From positions 63,416,379-63,480,378 of the forward strand of contig NC_051073.1 in assembly GCF_004664715.2 (NCBI RefSeq): a stretch of 64,000 nucleotides of DNA. Reading direction: 5' to 3'. Position 1 is the stretch's first letter; each line of letters begins with the position of its first letter. Position numbers and translations under genes: made by a program. The notes below the pieces were generated by a model. It was not told where the DNA came from. It was given only the letters and a program-made list of their open reading frames with translations, and searched no databases. This stretch comes from Peromyscus leucopus. Lineage: Eukaryota; Chordata; Mammalia; Rodentia; Cricetidae. This document shows positions 1 through 12,734 of the stretch, piece after piece.

Positions 1-31
1 CATGCGTACTATGCTCTGGACTCAATCACTA

Positions 32-283
<252 letters not shown>

Positions 284-317
284 CTAGGACAAAACAGATG
301 GTTTTTAGGACATGATA

Positions 318-500
318 CCCAAGCTGGAAGAGACAGCTCAGGTTACTAAGAGCTCCTCCTGCTCTTCCAGAGGACCTGAGTTTGATTCCCAGCACCCACT
401 TAAGACGGCTCACTGCCTCTCTGTCCAGCTCCTGGGAGCTCTGACACCTCTGGCCCCTCCGGCTGCTGCATTCACATGCACCTACATATAGACTGTGTTT
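318..500 (+). repeat. B2-like SINE, diverged
   Basis: Retains the tRNA-derived region (TCTTCCAGAGGACCTGAG) and CCCAGCACCCAC; lies in Pcyt1a intron 7 just upstream of exon 8. Confidence 0.7.
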
Positions 501-519
501 GTGCACGCACCCACGTCTG

Positions 520-758
520 TGTATATGCGCGTAGGTCCGAGGTCAACATCAGGTGTCTCAACCACTCTCTACCCTACTTTCCTGAGACAGGCTCCCTCAC
601 TGAACCTGGAGCTCACCAATTCTGCTAGGCCGGCCGGCTGCCGAGTCCTTAGAGGGTGCGCTGCCACACCTAGCTTTTACAGGGTGCTGGGGATCCGAAC
701 TCAGATCATTATGTTTGCAGAGCAAACACTCTACCAACCGAGCTATCTTCTCAGCCCC
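520..758 (-). repeat. B3-like SINE
   Basis: The minus-strand head GGGCTGAGAAGATAGCTCGG marks a tRNA-derived 5' end; the body is diverged. Confidence 0.6.
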
Positions 759-911
759 TGTTTTATTTTTTAGAAGTTGGAGATCTGCTTGATCATCTGA
801 AAAATGGCAGAAAGTTGGTCCTACCAATGTCCCTAACATTAGTGTAAAATGGTCTAAATGCTCTCTGGAGAAGGAGTGATATTTAGTCAGAGGTAAAGTA
901 CTATACCATCT

Positions 912-1215
912 GAGCATGGTGGCTCTCGCCGGTAACCCCAGTACTCAGGAGGCCAAGGCAGGAGGATCACAAGTTCCAGGTCAGCCTGGCCTGTAACTTG
1001 AGACCTTTTGTTAAAAACAAAGCAATGCAGGGCTAGAGAGACCGCTCAGCAGTTAAGAGCACTGGCTGTTCTCTCAGAGGACCCGGGTTCAATTCCCAGC
1101 ACCCACATGGCAGCTCACAACTGTCTGTAACTCCAGTTCCAGGGGATCTGACACCCTCACACAGACATACATGCAGGCAAAACACCAGTGCATATGAAAG
1201 ACATTATTTTAAAAA
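912..1215 (+). repeat. B1-like fragment followed by a B2 SINE
   Basis: 912-1020 is an old B1 relative (GAGCATGGTGGCTCTCGCC). 1030-1215 is a well-kept B2 with GTTAAGAGCACTGGCTG and a CA-rich 3' end. Confidence 0.8.
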
Positions 1216-1391
1216 TGTACTCTCCTAATTTCTCTATCATGAAGAAGAAGGGAGAGGCCACAGACAGCCCCGTAACACAGCGTACATTTGGTCGCACAAG
1301 GTGAAGGGAAGGAGAGGAAGAGAGGAGGAGAAATCCTTTGTTTTCGGTCTTTCCCTTCCTTTGTTTCATGTACACAGGTGAGTCTGTCATT

Positions 1392-1577
1392 GTACTGTCT
1401 GCCTGCTGTCAGGGCACCACATATACGCAGAGCCCTCGGGGTCCAGGGAGGCCACTGGATGCCTTGGGACCAGAGTTACAGATGACTGTGAGCTGCAACA
1501 TGGGTGTTGGGGAAAGAACTGGGTCCTCAGGAAGAGCAGCCTGTGCTCTTAACCACTGAGCCATCTCTCCAGCTCCC
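1392..1577 (-). repeat. B2 SINE
   Basis: Ends at the head CTTAACCACTGAGCCATCTC on the plus strand; the internal region is diverged with a GC-rich indel. A short B1 scrap follows to about 1,668. Confidence 0.75.
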
Positions 1578-1800
1578 GCTTTTGTTTTATGAGACAGTCT
1601 TGCCATGCCTCATATTTGCAATCCTCCAGTCTCAGCCTCCTAAGTGCTGGCGATAGTTATGCACTTGCTAAATAAATAGCCCATGTGGGGAAACTGTATC
1701 TAAAATAAATGCTGTGTGTCATTCATTAGCCACATGGGGAAAGGTCCGTAGTTTTCATCATATTCTCAAAAGAACACCCAATTTAAAAAAACAAAAACCA

Positions 1801-1982
1801 CCAGGCGGTGGTGGCACTCACTGTTAATCCCAGCACTTGGGAGGCAGAGGCAGGCAGATCTCAGTGAGCTCAAGGCCAGCCTGGTCCATAAAGTGAGTTC
1901 TAGAACAGCCAGAACTACACAAAGGATCCCTGTCTCAAAAAACAAAACAAAAAAACAACAAACAAACAAACAAAACAAAAAA
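1801..1982 (+). repeat. B1 SINE
   Basis: Starts CCAGGCGGTGGTGGCACTCA and ends in a long A/C tail of AAAC and AAAAC units. Confidence 0.9.
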
Positions 1983-2115
1983 ACAGCCAGTTAAGAGCCT
2001 CTCTTTTGTTGTTTTTTGAGACAGAGTGTCACGTCACTAAGACTGGCCTCAAAATTCTGATCTTCTTGCCTCTAGTCCTTTTACTGGAACAGATATATCT
2101 GTGTTGGGACTATAG

Positions 2116-2435
2116 GCATTGTTAGGATCCTGTCTCATTCCTCGGGGTCTGGCATCTTACTGCATCAGCAAGCACTGGCAACTTCACCCTGTGGTCACAC
2201 AATCCCCGCCTTAAAAAGCTGGCTGCGGATCCCCACCCCTCTCTCTCTCTGTTTCCTCTCGGCTCCGCTCCGCTCCCTCCCCCATCTTTCTCTCTCACCA
2301 GGCCTGGTCCCCTCCCTCCCCCTCCCTTCTCCTCCTAATGAAGCTCTAAAAGGTACCACTGGGTTCTGTCCTGACCGTGACCTTTCCACGCAGTAACCAG
2401 CGCCCAACACCAACCACCGCCAATTACTATCAGGC
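2116..2435 (+). mobile_element. Solo LTR-like element
   Basis: Begins TGTTAGGATCC and ends near CAGGCA. It holds a TTAAAAAG box, a pyrimidine-rich block, and AATGAAGCTCTAAAA where an R-region poly(A) signal would be expected (AATAAA changed to AATGAA). Family not assigned; boundaries approximate. Confidence 0.4.
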
Positions 2436-2523
2436 ATTCTTAATTATACATTCCTATTTGATTTGATGAATTTTATATAATAGTAAATATAAAATATAAA
2501 TATAAAATAGTAAATTTTATATA

Positions 2524-2637
2524 TATTAAAGATAGGATGTCACTGTGCAGCCCTGGCTGGCCTGGAACATACAGTGATCCACCTGCCTCTGCCTCCTGAA
2601 TGCTGGATTAAAGGCGTGCAGCACCATGTCTGGCTGT
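2524..2637 (-). repeat. B1 SINE, 3'-truncated
   Basis: The left side (3' part) is missing; ends GGATTAAAGGCGTGCAGCAC. Lies beside an AT-rich spacer. Confidence 0.75.
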
Positions 2638-2734
2638 GTTTGTCTGTCCTTGTATCAATATACAAATATTCTGATATTATCCCACCATATTAGATACTAG
2701 ACCGTGCCTCTGTGCAGTGCTTAGTGTTGGAGAA

Positions 2735-3400
2735 TATTTCAAGGTGTGTTACTTTTGTTTATGTTGCATTTGTTTAACTCTGTAAAGCTGTTACTGTGCC
2801 TGTCTAAAATATCTGGTGGTCTGATAAAGAGCTGAACAACCAATAGCAAGACAGGAGAAAGGACAGGTGGGGCTGGCAGGCTGAGAGAATAAATAGAAGG
2901 AGAAATCTGAGAGGAAAGAAGAAGGAATGAGATGAAGGAGGACCCAGGGGTCGCCACCCAGCTACACAGCCAGACACGGAATAAGAAACAAAGAAAAGGT
3001 ATACAGGAATAGAGAAAGATAAAAACCCAAGGCCAAAGGTAGATGGGATAATTTAGTTGTTTATAAAAGCTGGATAGAAACAAGCCAAGCTAAGGCCGGG
3101 CATTTATAATTACAAATAAGCTGGGTGGTGTTGGTGGCACGCACCTTTAATCCCAGCACTCAGGAGGCAAAGGCAGGTGAATCTCTGTGAGTTCAAGGCC
3201 AGCCTGGTCTACAAAGTGAATTCCAGGACAGGCACCAAAAGAACTACACAAAGAAACCCTGTCTTGGAAAACAAAACAAAACAAAACAAAAAACAAACAA
3301 ACAAAAAAAAAGAATAAGCCTCCATGTGTGACTTATTTGGGAGTTGAGTGGTGAGCCCCCAAAAGACCAAAAACAAACAACAACAGCTTGGTGCCACATT
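2735..3400 (+). mobile_element. Cricetid LTR-like repeat split by a B1
   Basis: The left arm (2,735-3,117: GTGTTACT, AACAACCAATAGCAAGACAG, AGAATAAATAG, GATAATTTAGTTG) resumes at 3,312 with AATAAGCCTCCATGTGTGAC. AATAAG occurs on both sides of the inserted B1. The layout matches a family I know as abundant in cricetid genomes; its name is uncertain. Confidence 0.55.
3118..3311 (+). repeat. B1 SINE nested in the LTR-like repeat
   Basis: Full-length body with an A/C-rich tail. Short AATAAG target duplication on both sides shows it came after the host element. Confidence 0.85.
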
Positions 3401-3518
3401 TCCCGCAAAGGGGTGCGCATTAGCTTTGGGAAATGATAATCACAGCAGACTGAAAAGCATGCTCAGCCCAGATGGCATGGGAAGCAAGGTGTGTGTGTCC
3501 TCCAGAGGCAGGGAACTA

Positions 3519-3725
<207 letters not shown>

Positions 3726-3777
3726 TCAGAAGGGTGGACCAGACAGAACCTGGGAGCAGCACGTTTCTCTATTTCTC

Positions 3778-3925
3778 AAAAACAAACAAACAAACAAACA
3801 AACAAACAAAACCCAGATTCTCCTTTAATTCCAGCACTCGGGAGGCAGAAGCAGGTGGGTCTCTGTGAGCTCAAGGCCAGCCTGGTCTACACTGTGAGTT
3901 CCAGGACAGAAAAAAAGGCAGACTC
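3778..3925 (+). repeat. (AAAC)n plus headless B1
   Basis: About eight AAAC units run into TTTAATTCCAGCACTCGGGA; the B1 head is lost. Lies 95 bp upstream of Pcyt1a exon 7's acceptor. Confidence 0.75.
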
Positions 3926-4237
3926 CGTTATTACTATAGTGGATTCTAAAGATCCTGGCACACAGGAAGACTGAATCAAGGCCTGGAAGAAAGGAGCACA
4001 CATGTCCTAATGGTAAGAATATAGACTTGCGCTAAATTTAAGAGATTGAAGTGAGGTGTCTGGAGCAAGAACTGACAGGTGCTGGGTGTGCTCACTCACA
4101 CTGTTGTCCACAATTTGACCAGAAGCGGAATGCTGGATTTCCCAGAGTTCACATTTTCTACTGCAAAGCAATGCCATGGCTGAATCTCTGAAGTTGCCAA
4201 GACCCCATAAAGTGAAGCTGGCCATCAACCCACTCAC

Positions 4238-4316
4238 CTGCTTCCTTAATGTGCTTATACACATCATCACTCCCCGCAGAAGAATAGGGGATATCGTCAT
4301 GGGCTACGAAATCAAT
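4238..4316 (-). CDS. Pcyt1a: Pcyt1a coding exon 6 (catalytic domain)
   Basis: Short 79 nt exon encoding [20 protein letters not shown] then KHIKEAG (residues 163-189). It is part of the nucleotidyltransferase Rossmann-like fold; the DFVAHDD segment is strongly conserved in the family. Acceptor is TTTTCAG|ATT, donor CAG|GTGAGT; the final G pairs with GC of exon 7 to make Gly189. Intron 6 is only 555 bp and largely free of SINEs. Confidence 0.96.
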
Positions 4317-4790
4317 CTGAAAAGAAGAAAACATCATCTCATCTCCAGGCTAACTGCCATTTGGAAAGACCCTGTAAAATACTCTTGGGCTCAGAAAAAG
4401 GGAAACTGGCAGGGCCCGCACCTCAAAATAACCTTTTCTCTCTACCTTTTTGCTTGGTTCGTACATTCTACAATCTGTTCAGAAATCACCAACCTAATTA
4501 TCTATGGCTTCTACATCGGAAGTTTGCCGGTTTCTTCTCTGGCTATTTCTCCTGGTCTGAGAGAAGTGCTGCCGGCTGTCTGAACACCATCAGCGTGCTG
4601 TGGTCAGCGGAGCAGGAGAGCTTTCTAGAAAGCCGTTAGTAGACAGAGCCTAGAAAGAAGGGAATGTCCCTGTCCTCCTGGGTCTGTAGAAATGGGCCAC
4701 AAAAAGGCTTCTATTGCTTAATTAACTGTTTCTTCTCCTAGTTCCTGAGAAAAGGGGGAATTTAGAAATAGCAACGAAAGTCCTTTTACC

Positions 4791-4810
4791 AGAACAGATA
4801 TATCTGTTCT
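4791..4810. promoter_or_regulatory. Perfect 20-bp palindrome
   Basis: AGAACAGATATATCTGTTCT equals its own reverse complement. It is in Pcyt1a intron 5, with a partial sister at 2,088-2,103 in intron 7. No function is known to me. Confidence 0.4.
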
Positions 4811-5613
4811 ACCGAGAAATGAAAAACCCAAAGCCGCAAGTGTTTATCACTGCCTTGCTATAAATACACTTCGGAAGACTCATCTATTGACTATCTGGAG
4901 AGCCCCTAAACCTTGCTACTGTATCCCTAACCCTATCAAACCCAGCCCCAGGAGCTGCAGGAGTGCTGAGCAAGCTCCTCAGGACCCGCGCTCACATCTT
5001 CATCACCCGTGAACAAGTCGACAGGACAGCAAAGTGAAGGCTCACAGCCGGCAAGCTGCGTGGTGGAGACTGACTGCTTACAAGGAGGGAGGGAACTAGG
5101 CAGGTTCTCTGCCGCCCTGTCCAGGCCAACTGTGCTGCGGAGAATAACCCTGCTCCTCACCGTTGGTACCACTGCTGAGTGCTGATGGAGGAAAGTTAGG
5201 GACCCACCAAAGGTCGGGCCTGGGCTGGTGAGAGCAGGTAAAGTAACCCCAGTTTCACCCCTGGGAGAACGGGTACCCACAGGTTGCTCCCTAACACTTG
5301 TGTGTGCCATGGCACCCATGCATACACACAGTAAGTAAGTAAACATCTACCCTATTCTAAATAGTTACAGTAAGCCTCCTGGGCTTCAGAAGCATGGCGG
5401 CTCTCTTTGTTCCCTTCTGCTTCCTGCAATAATCCACATGCCCATGCAGAGAAGGGACAATATGCACACTGGCTTCTCAAGCTTGAGGGTCTCTACCACT
5501 CTAAGAAATCCATCCCTTTCATGCCTACCTGTGTAGGAAGCATTCTTCAATGAGGGAGAATTCAAAGGCAGGGGTTTTTTAAATAATAATTACTTCTTAG
5601 ACAAGAGTAAGAA

Positions 5614-6018
5614 ACACTCTTGGTTTTTTTTTTTTTTTTTTTTTAAGATTTATTTATTTATTATGTATACAGTGTTCTGTTTGCATGTATCCCTGCAGGC
5701 CAGAAGAGGGAGCCAGATTTCATTACAGGTGGTTGTGAGCCACCATACGGGTGCTGGGAATTGAACTCAGGACCTCTGGAAGAACAGCTAGTGCTCTTAA
5801 CCTCTGAGCCATCTCTCCAGCCCTAACAATTTTTTTTTTTTTTTTTGGTTTTTTTTTTTTTTTGAGACAGGGTTTCTCTGTGTAGCTTTGCACCTTTCCT
5901 AGATCTCACTCTGTAGACCAGGCTGGCCTCGAACTCACAGAGACCAGCCTGCCTCTGCTTCCTGAGTGCTGGGATTAAAGGCGTGTGCCACCACCGCCCG
6001 GCTACACTCTTGGTTTTT
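5614..6018 (-). repeat. B1 and B2 sharing one target-site duplication
   Basis: A B2 (5,643-5,823) and a B1 (5,830-6,003), both minus strand, lie head to tail. ACACTCTTGGTTTTT (15 bp) occurs at 5,614-5,628 and 6,004-6,018, outside both. Either a B1-B2 chimeric RNA was inserted, or the B2 later landed in the A-tail of the B1. Confidence 0.85.
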
Positions 6019-6129
6019 GATCCCACACAATTTCTAGCCCCAAATCAAAGCTGAAAGTAAATTTAAATCAACAGAAGAGAACTTGTGCTATTTCCTAAAT
6101 GCAAAGCTTTCTCTCTTTAATTCAGTTTT

Positions 6130-6228
6130 TGTTTGTCTTTTTGAAAGGTTTTAATATTTTGTGTGTGCCTGGTGTCCATGGAGGTCAGAATGTGTTGGAT
6201 CCTCTGGAACTGGAGTTATAGACTGTAA
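6130..6228 (-). repeat. B2-like fragment
   Basis: Only the middle of a B2 remains (GGATCCTCTGGAACTGGAGT on the plus strand); head and tail are gone. Confidence 0.5.
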
Positions 6229-6700
6229 CACGAATCTTAAAGGATCTTATTAATATAAACAAACCTGAGCCAGGTACTGGGGTCAACGCTGGAAGATCAG
6301 AGAGCAGAACAAGCCACAGCTACCTCACCTCACCAGTTCCTCAGCTGATCCTGTTTCCTCAGACTGGAAGCCTCTGAGTCCTCATCCAAATGGATCTCAG
6401 CTGAACTGCTGCTAAAAGCCTAAAAGCTTAACCAGCTCTAGTTCCTGGTCCTCACGCCTTAAATACCTTTCTGCTTCCTGCCATCACTTCCTGGATTAAA
6501 GGCTCTTGTTACCACACTTGGCTGTTTCCAGTGTGGCTTTGAACTCACAGAGATCAAGAGGATCTCTTCCTCTGGAATGCTAGGATTAAAGGTGTGTGTG
6601 CCACCATTTTCTAGCCTCTATATCTAGTGGCTGTTCTGTTCTCTGACCCCAGACAAGTTTATTAGGGTGCACGATATATTGGGGAACACATTATCACCAC
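6229..6700 (-). mobile_element. Rodent LTR-like repeat containing B1-like blocks
   Basis: On the minus strand it starts near TGTGTTCCCCAATATATCGTG, has CTAATAAACTTGTCTGG and two B1-like segments (CACACCTTTAATCCTAGCAT and AGCCTTTAATCCAGGAAGTG). A related short copy occurs at 24,930-25,140. Family not assigned. Confidence 0.45.
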
Positions 6701-6816
6701 AACAGACAGTTGTGTGCCGTCTTGTGGTGCTGGGAACCAAACCCAGATCCTGTACAGAACAGCAAATATTCTTAATCACAGTCATCTCTCCAAACCCCTC
6801 CCCCACTTTTCGTTTG

Positions 6817-7060
6817 CTTTTTTTTTTTTTTTTTTTGGTTTTTCGAGACAGGGTTTCTCTACGTAGCTTTGCGCCTTTCCTGGAGCTCACTTGGTAGTCC
6901 AGGCTGGCCTCAAACTCACAGAGATCCTCCTGGCTGGGATTAAAGGCTTGCGCCACCACCGCCCGGCTCGTTGCTTGTTTTGAGACAAGGTCTTTATTAT
7001 GTAGCCCAAGCTGGTCTCAAACTCGTGGTCCTCCTGCTTTAGTCTCTTGGCTTTGGAATA
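6817..7060 (-). repeat. B1 with internal deletion plus older B1 relative
   Basis: 6,817-6,968 has the cricetid TAGCTTTGCGCCTTTCCTGG block but lacks part of its 5' half. 6,969-7,060 is a much older relative. Confidence 0.8.
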
Positions 7061-7087
7061 TAAACATCTTTTTACATTAAAACAATT

Positions 7088-7460
7088 AAATTTATTTATT
7101 TATTTTGTGTGTGGGTTTTTTAAATTTATTTAATTTATGTATTTTTTTTAGGTGTGAGTGCTCTGTCTGCATGTATGCCTATATGCCACCAGAGGGCATC
7201 ACATCCCATTACAGATGGGTGTGAGCCACCATGTGGTTGCTGGGAATCCAACTCAGGACCTCTGGAAGAGCAGCCAGTGCTCTTAACCTCTGAGTCATCT
7301 CTCCAGCTCAACTTGTTCATAAATGTGTGCATATAGGCCAGAGGACAACTTGCAGGAGTCAGTTCTCACCTTCTAGCATGTGGGCCCAGGATTCAAATTC
7401 AGGTCATCAGACTGGACAGCACGTGTCTCTACCTGCCGAACCATCTGACTAACCCAGATA
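7088..7460 (-). repeat. B2 followed by B3-like SINE
   Basis: The B2 (to 7,312) is intact from TTTATTTATTTATTTTGTGT to GAGTCATCTCTCCAGC. The B3-like copy ends at ACCATCTGACTAACCC. Confidence 0.8.
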
Positions 7461-7678
7461 GATAAACTCCATCAGTGTACGGCTAGAAGTGTGGGTATTC
7501 CGAAGAGACTGGCATGCTATCAGGGGAGGACGCTACTGTGTGGGGGACATGCCACATTCATTTAAGACAGTTCATTTAAGGCCCGTTCACAGTGTAACCT
7601 GGACACAGTCTCTCTGGGCCTTGCTCTTCATATGTAAACGAAATAACTGTCCCCACAAGATGGCTGCGGGAGCAACTA

Positions 7679-8095
<417 letters not shown>

Positions 8096-8223
8096 TCAGA
8101 GCAACATTCCCTACCCTAAGGCCCACACTTTCGAAAAGAGGGTAAAATATGGAACTCAGATTTTGACTTTGAAATGAACCTGCTTTGTGTTTCCACACCA
8201 GTGAAGTTTTCAGAATGTTCTAT

Positions 8224-8455
8224 TGGGGCTGGAGAGATGGCTCAGCAGCTAAGAGCACTGGCTGCCCTTATAAAATACCCAAGCTTGATTCCCAGCACCC
8301 GCACGGTGGCTCACAACTGTCTGTAACGCCCGTCCCAGGGGATCTAATGCCCTCTTCTGAATTCCTCGGGCACAGGCACAAGTGTGGTACAGAAACACAC
8401 ATGAGGACCAGCCAACAGAAAACAACCTACTCATACACATAAAATACATTTAAAA
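8224..8455 (+). repeat. B2 SINE
   Basis: The head GGGGCTGGAGAGATGGCTCA is near perfect, with CACATAAAATACATTTAAAA at the 3' end; in the 867 bp intron 4 of Pcyt1a. Confidence 0.9.
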
Positions 8456-8644
8456 ATGCTTTCTGGTTTTATTTTTCTAAGGTTGGACTTGACCATCCCA
8501 TTGGCTGGGCAGACTTTCCCGCTTCTGCCGATTCAAAGCTGATGAGGTGAAGTCCGGAGCAAATGTTTTTAAGGAGACAACTGTATGAGTGCCGCCACAC
8601 TGCAGAACTCCGCTATAAACTGCGAGATAAGCCAGGCCCTCTCA

Positions 8645-8962
<318 letters not shown>

Positions 8963-9042
8963 TTACTCAATCCCTCACACCTGACAAATGGGACAGTGGT
9001 ACTGTGTGACTCTCGGTCACTTCTTTCTCGGTGGTGTTCTCT

Positions 9043-9275
9043 GGGGCCAGGCCTGGTGACACAGACCTGCAGCCCTAGCCACTCTGGAAGCTGCAGCAGG
9101 AAGATTACCAAATTCAAGGCCAGCTTGGACTCCAGAGTGACTTCAAGGCCAGGCGGGACAATGTAGTGAGACCCTGTCTCACAATGAAGAGACTTAGGTA
9201 CATAATCCAATAGTAGAGGTCTTGCATAAGGCCCTAAGGTCAGCCCCCAGTACCATAAAAATTAAAATAAGTGCA
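9043..9275 (+). repeat. B4 SINE
   Basis: B1-like left half (GCCAGGCCTGGTGACACAGA) joined to an ID-like right half (TAGTAGAGGTCTTGCATAAG), the B4 architecture. Confidence 0.65.
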
Positions 9276-9388
9276 AACACAAGCCATTTTACTATTATAT
9301 AGTCTCAACAAACTAGTCCAGAAGAGTCCCCGAACAAAACACAGTAAGGGCGCCATTTCTGTCTATCTGGAATTAGACTGCAGTCCAT

Positions 9389-9703
9389 GTTTTTTTTTTT
9401 GTTGTTGTTGTTGTTTTGTTTTGTTTTTTGTTGTTGTTTTTGTTTTTCGAGACAGGGTTTCTCTGTGTAGCTTTGGGCCTATTCTGACTGCTAGTGCTCC
9501 CTTCTTCAGTTTGCCTTGATTACTAATAACTAACACTGTGCTTTGAAAATCAATCCTAGCTAGGCATGATGGTGCATGTTATTAATGCCAGTACTCAGAA
9601 GGCAGGGCCAGGCAGATCTCTGAGTGTGAGGTCAGCCTGGTCTACATACCAAATTCTAGGCCAGCCATGGCTACATAGTGAGACCCTGTCTCAAAAAACC
9701 AAC
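9389..9703. repeat. B1 tail fragment (-) and a B1 (+)
   Basis: 9,389-9,482 is only the A-tail side of a minus B1 with a (GTT)n run. 9,555-9,703 is a plus-strand B1 with a changed middle. Confidence 0.7.
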
Positions 9704-10380
9704 CAAAGCCCGCTGCTGCTGGAGGTAATAAATGAACTGGAGGGTTCTGACTGAAGTGGAGGGTGGATATATAATCAGAGCAGATAACATTCTGGAAGCA
9801 TTTCTCCCTCCTAGCGAGCATGATACATGTATACTTCAGATACATGAAGTACTTGAAAATAAAATATAAATATGTTAGGATTTTTCATTATGGCTTTCAT
9901 CTTTCCATTAGTTAGAATAAAAAGAACTGTCTGCTGCGTTACTTTCAGTGGCAGCGGCCCATGTAAAGCCAGGCGTTACCTCCCAGTGTATGAGACCAAT
10001 TCCAAGGCCAAATAAACCGTGACACGATGCTGTGCTGCACAGGAGAAATCCCAGCAGTCTAAGGAACTCGGCCACCGTGACACTGAAGGAGGAGCTAGTT
10101 CGCTGCAGGCCCAGAGGGCAGCAGAGGAACATGGCCACCTTTTTAGGGAAGAAGGGCCACAGCCCCATCTGATGGACAGAACGGACCCTGGAGAAGATAC
10201 TTCTCCCTCCTGACTCAAGGGCTATAGGCTTTGCACAGTGGTATCTCAGCCAATGAGGTTTATCTGAGGCATAATTACTGCTAATTAAAAACTCTTAATG
10301 GCTGTGGATCAGGGAAGAGGAAAATGGTTACCAAGAGGTTTGGGCTTTTAACGTAGCTTTATCCATAAACATGTACATTT

Positions 10381-10536
10381 TTGTTTTGTTTTGTTTTGAG
10401 AGACAGAGTTTCTCTGTGTAGCCCTGGCTGTCCTGGAACTTACTCTGTAGATCAGGCTGGCCTCAATCTCAGATATCTTCCTGCCTCTGCCTTCCAAGTA
10501 CTAGGATTAAAAGTACAAGCCACCACACCCAGCCTA
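10381..10536 (-). repeat. B1 SINE
   Basis: (TTTTG)n tail, then GAGACAGAGTTTCTCTGTGT and a head at CACCACACCCAGC. Confidence 0.85.
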
Positions 10537-11084
10537 AACATGTTTTAAAGTGAGAAATCATACATTGCTGATAGGAGAATAATTTCTTAAAAAGGCAATT
10601 TGGCAATATTTGTGGGCGCCCACAAAGGTTTCCTAGTGAGAGCTGAGCTTGCTTTACACAGCAGGGCTGCATTAGGGGATGGCTGGACCCCGTGCATGGT
10701 CACCAGGTGTCTGGGATGGTCTGCACTTGGCTGGGCGGGCTCCCCACAAATCAGCAAAGACAAACGGCCAATGCCTGGCTCCTTTGGTCTGGCCATTCTC
10801 ATTCTGGGAAACTATCTTTCAGATGTGCTTCCACTGTGGCCTTGTTTGCAACAGCAAAGGTGTGAAGACAACATTTCATCGGACAACTGAATCCAGGACA
10901 GGGTGGGAGGGGACAGAAACTAAGCACTTAGATATCCACAAGCAACTGGCCACCCTGGCTCCTCTAAGAGGGGCATCGGTGGCTGTGAGCCACAGGCTAA
11001 GAGGAAGATGCCCATGTTACGTTCCTTTGGTACTCTGTGGATGTCACGTCATCACGATGTATCCATTTTATAATACAGGAAATA

Positions 11085-11288
11085 CATCTTTATTTGAATC
11101 TTTTTACTTTTATGTAGTATATATGTGTGTGTGCGAGAGAAACAGTGATCACATACAAGGATGCCACGGTGACATGTAGAGAACAGAGGACACCTTGCAG
11201 GAGCCACTATGTAGGCTCTGGGGACTGAACGCAGGTTGTCAGTCTTGGCAGCAAGCTCCTTTACCCACTGAGCCATTCTGCTGGTCCA
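11085..11288 (-). repeat. B3 SINE
   Basis: Right end CCCACTGAGCCATTCTGCTG; contains a short GT run. Intron 3 of Pcyt1a. Confidence 0.7.
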
Positions 11289-11550
11289 AAATTGTGGAAT
11301 AAAGTAAAACATATCAATATAATGAAAAATAATAGAACGGGCATTTTTCTTTTGGTGCTAAGAATTAAACCCAGGAATTCCTGTATCTGCTTTATCGCTG
11401 AGTTACATCTTTGTCCTACAGTATAGGATATATACTAATATTGTCCTATAATAGAGGAGCTAGCTCAAGTGGTCAACCGGCTTCCTTCCTCTTTAAGCTT
11501 AAGTTTATTCATCTATAGGACAAAGTAAAATAAAACATGAGTTGTACAAT

Positions 11551-11715
11551 CAGCTGGGCAGTGGTGGCGCACGCCTTTAATCCTAGCACTGGGGGTGGGG
11601 GTGGGGGGGGAGGCAGGAGGATATGAGTTCAAGGCCAGCCTGGTCTACAGAAGTGAGTCCCAGGATAGCCAGAACTACACAGAGAAACCCTGTCTTAAAA
11701 ACAAACAAACAAAAA
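11551..11715 (+). repeat. B1 with a G-rich expansion
   Basis: The CAGCACT block is followed by GGGGGTGGGGGTGGGGGGGG, an insertion at the same B1 position where the minisatellite at 14.8 kb expanded. Confidence 0.85.
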
Positions 11716-11984
11716 TATGTACAACCTTCTTTTTCCCTCTTGATCCTTGAACTAATGAAGAATCTAAAACTGTGCTTTCCCAAGCAAGGCTTCAGGGGCT
11801 GTGACATGACTTTGGTCCTAAAACGCAAAGGCTAGATGGACTGCAAATGCAGGAACGCATTACAGTGTAGCAGGGCAGAGCGAGGGCAGTCTGGGAGTGG
11901 AAAAGCAGGCTGTTACTGAGGGAAGCTGTTGGCCAGCACAGTAAAACATCACTGAACCGTTCCCAACCAACCCGCACCTACATG

Positions 11985-12440
11985 TGTCCGATTACCTCTG
12001 CAGGGCCCTTCCCAGCTATTGACAATTCAGTGCCCAGACCTCACATCCAGCCATTGGTAACACAGGCTGGTATATCAACCAAGTAGCCAGAAGGGGCCGC
12101 TGTTGCACAGGTCTTGGGAGAAGCAAGCATCAGAAATTCTTTAACCAAATAAACCACACCCCGATCCGGCAACCCGTCTCAGATTACTATGAGCAACCTC
12201 CGGTCACCCTCAGGGTTATAAATAAGGTGGCTGCATTACTCTGCTAAGAAAGCTAAACCAGGCTTCAATTCCCTGTCTACCGAGACACCCTGTCAAACAT
12301 CAGTCTTCCATGGAACCCCCCGCTTTTCTCCACGGCTCCTTTCTTTCTCTGTTAAACACACTGCCGGCTGCATGGTCTCCCAATAGGTGCCTGAAGGTGA
12401 GCGGACCTGTTCTGTCCTAACTACCTCTGACTACAGACTT
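11985..12440 (+). other. Unique or old LTR-like stretch
   Basis: No SINE. It holds a TATA-like GGTTATAAATAAGG at about 12,213 and AATAAACCACACCCC. It could be an old solo LTR; the evidence is weak. Confidence 0.25.
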
Positions 12441-12734
12441 CTGTCCTAGATTACACAGCCTCCCTGCTAAGCTCCCTTAAGTGGACTAGTGAACCCCACT
12501 CCCCCACCCCCCGGGGAGAGGGCCAGGAGGAACCACGTCTGTGTCAGGTGGATTAGAATCCCTAGCTGGCACCAGAGGTTTTCTTTCGTGTCTTAGTCCT
12601 TGTCCTGCAGACACAAATATACCCGTATCTAAGACAAGACCAGAGTTAGCAAGAGAAGAGCAAGAAGTCAAACCAGTTGGCCAGCTTCACAGGAGAACTT
12701 GCCACTGTTTCTTACACCCCAAACCTAGGTGAGA

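Noticed and set aside
4791..4810. Glucocorticoid response element (AGAACA...TGTTCT)
   Set aside because: The half sites are 8 bp apart instead of the required 3, so it is not a canonical element.
8224..8300. tRNA-like sequences with A and B boxes at the heads of B2, B3 and ID elements
   Set aside because: These are tRNA-derived SINE heads, not tRNA genes; no cloverleaf with an intact acceptor stem was seen.
10600..11179. Plus-strand frame of 166 codons
   Set aside because: No recognisable domain and no splice or start context; lies across unique intron 3 sequence and an antisense B3.
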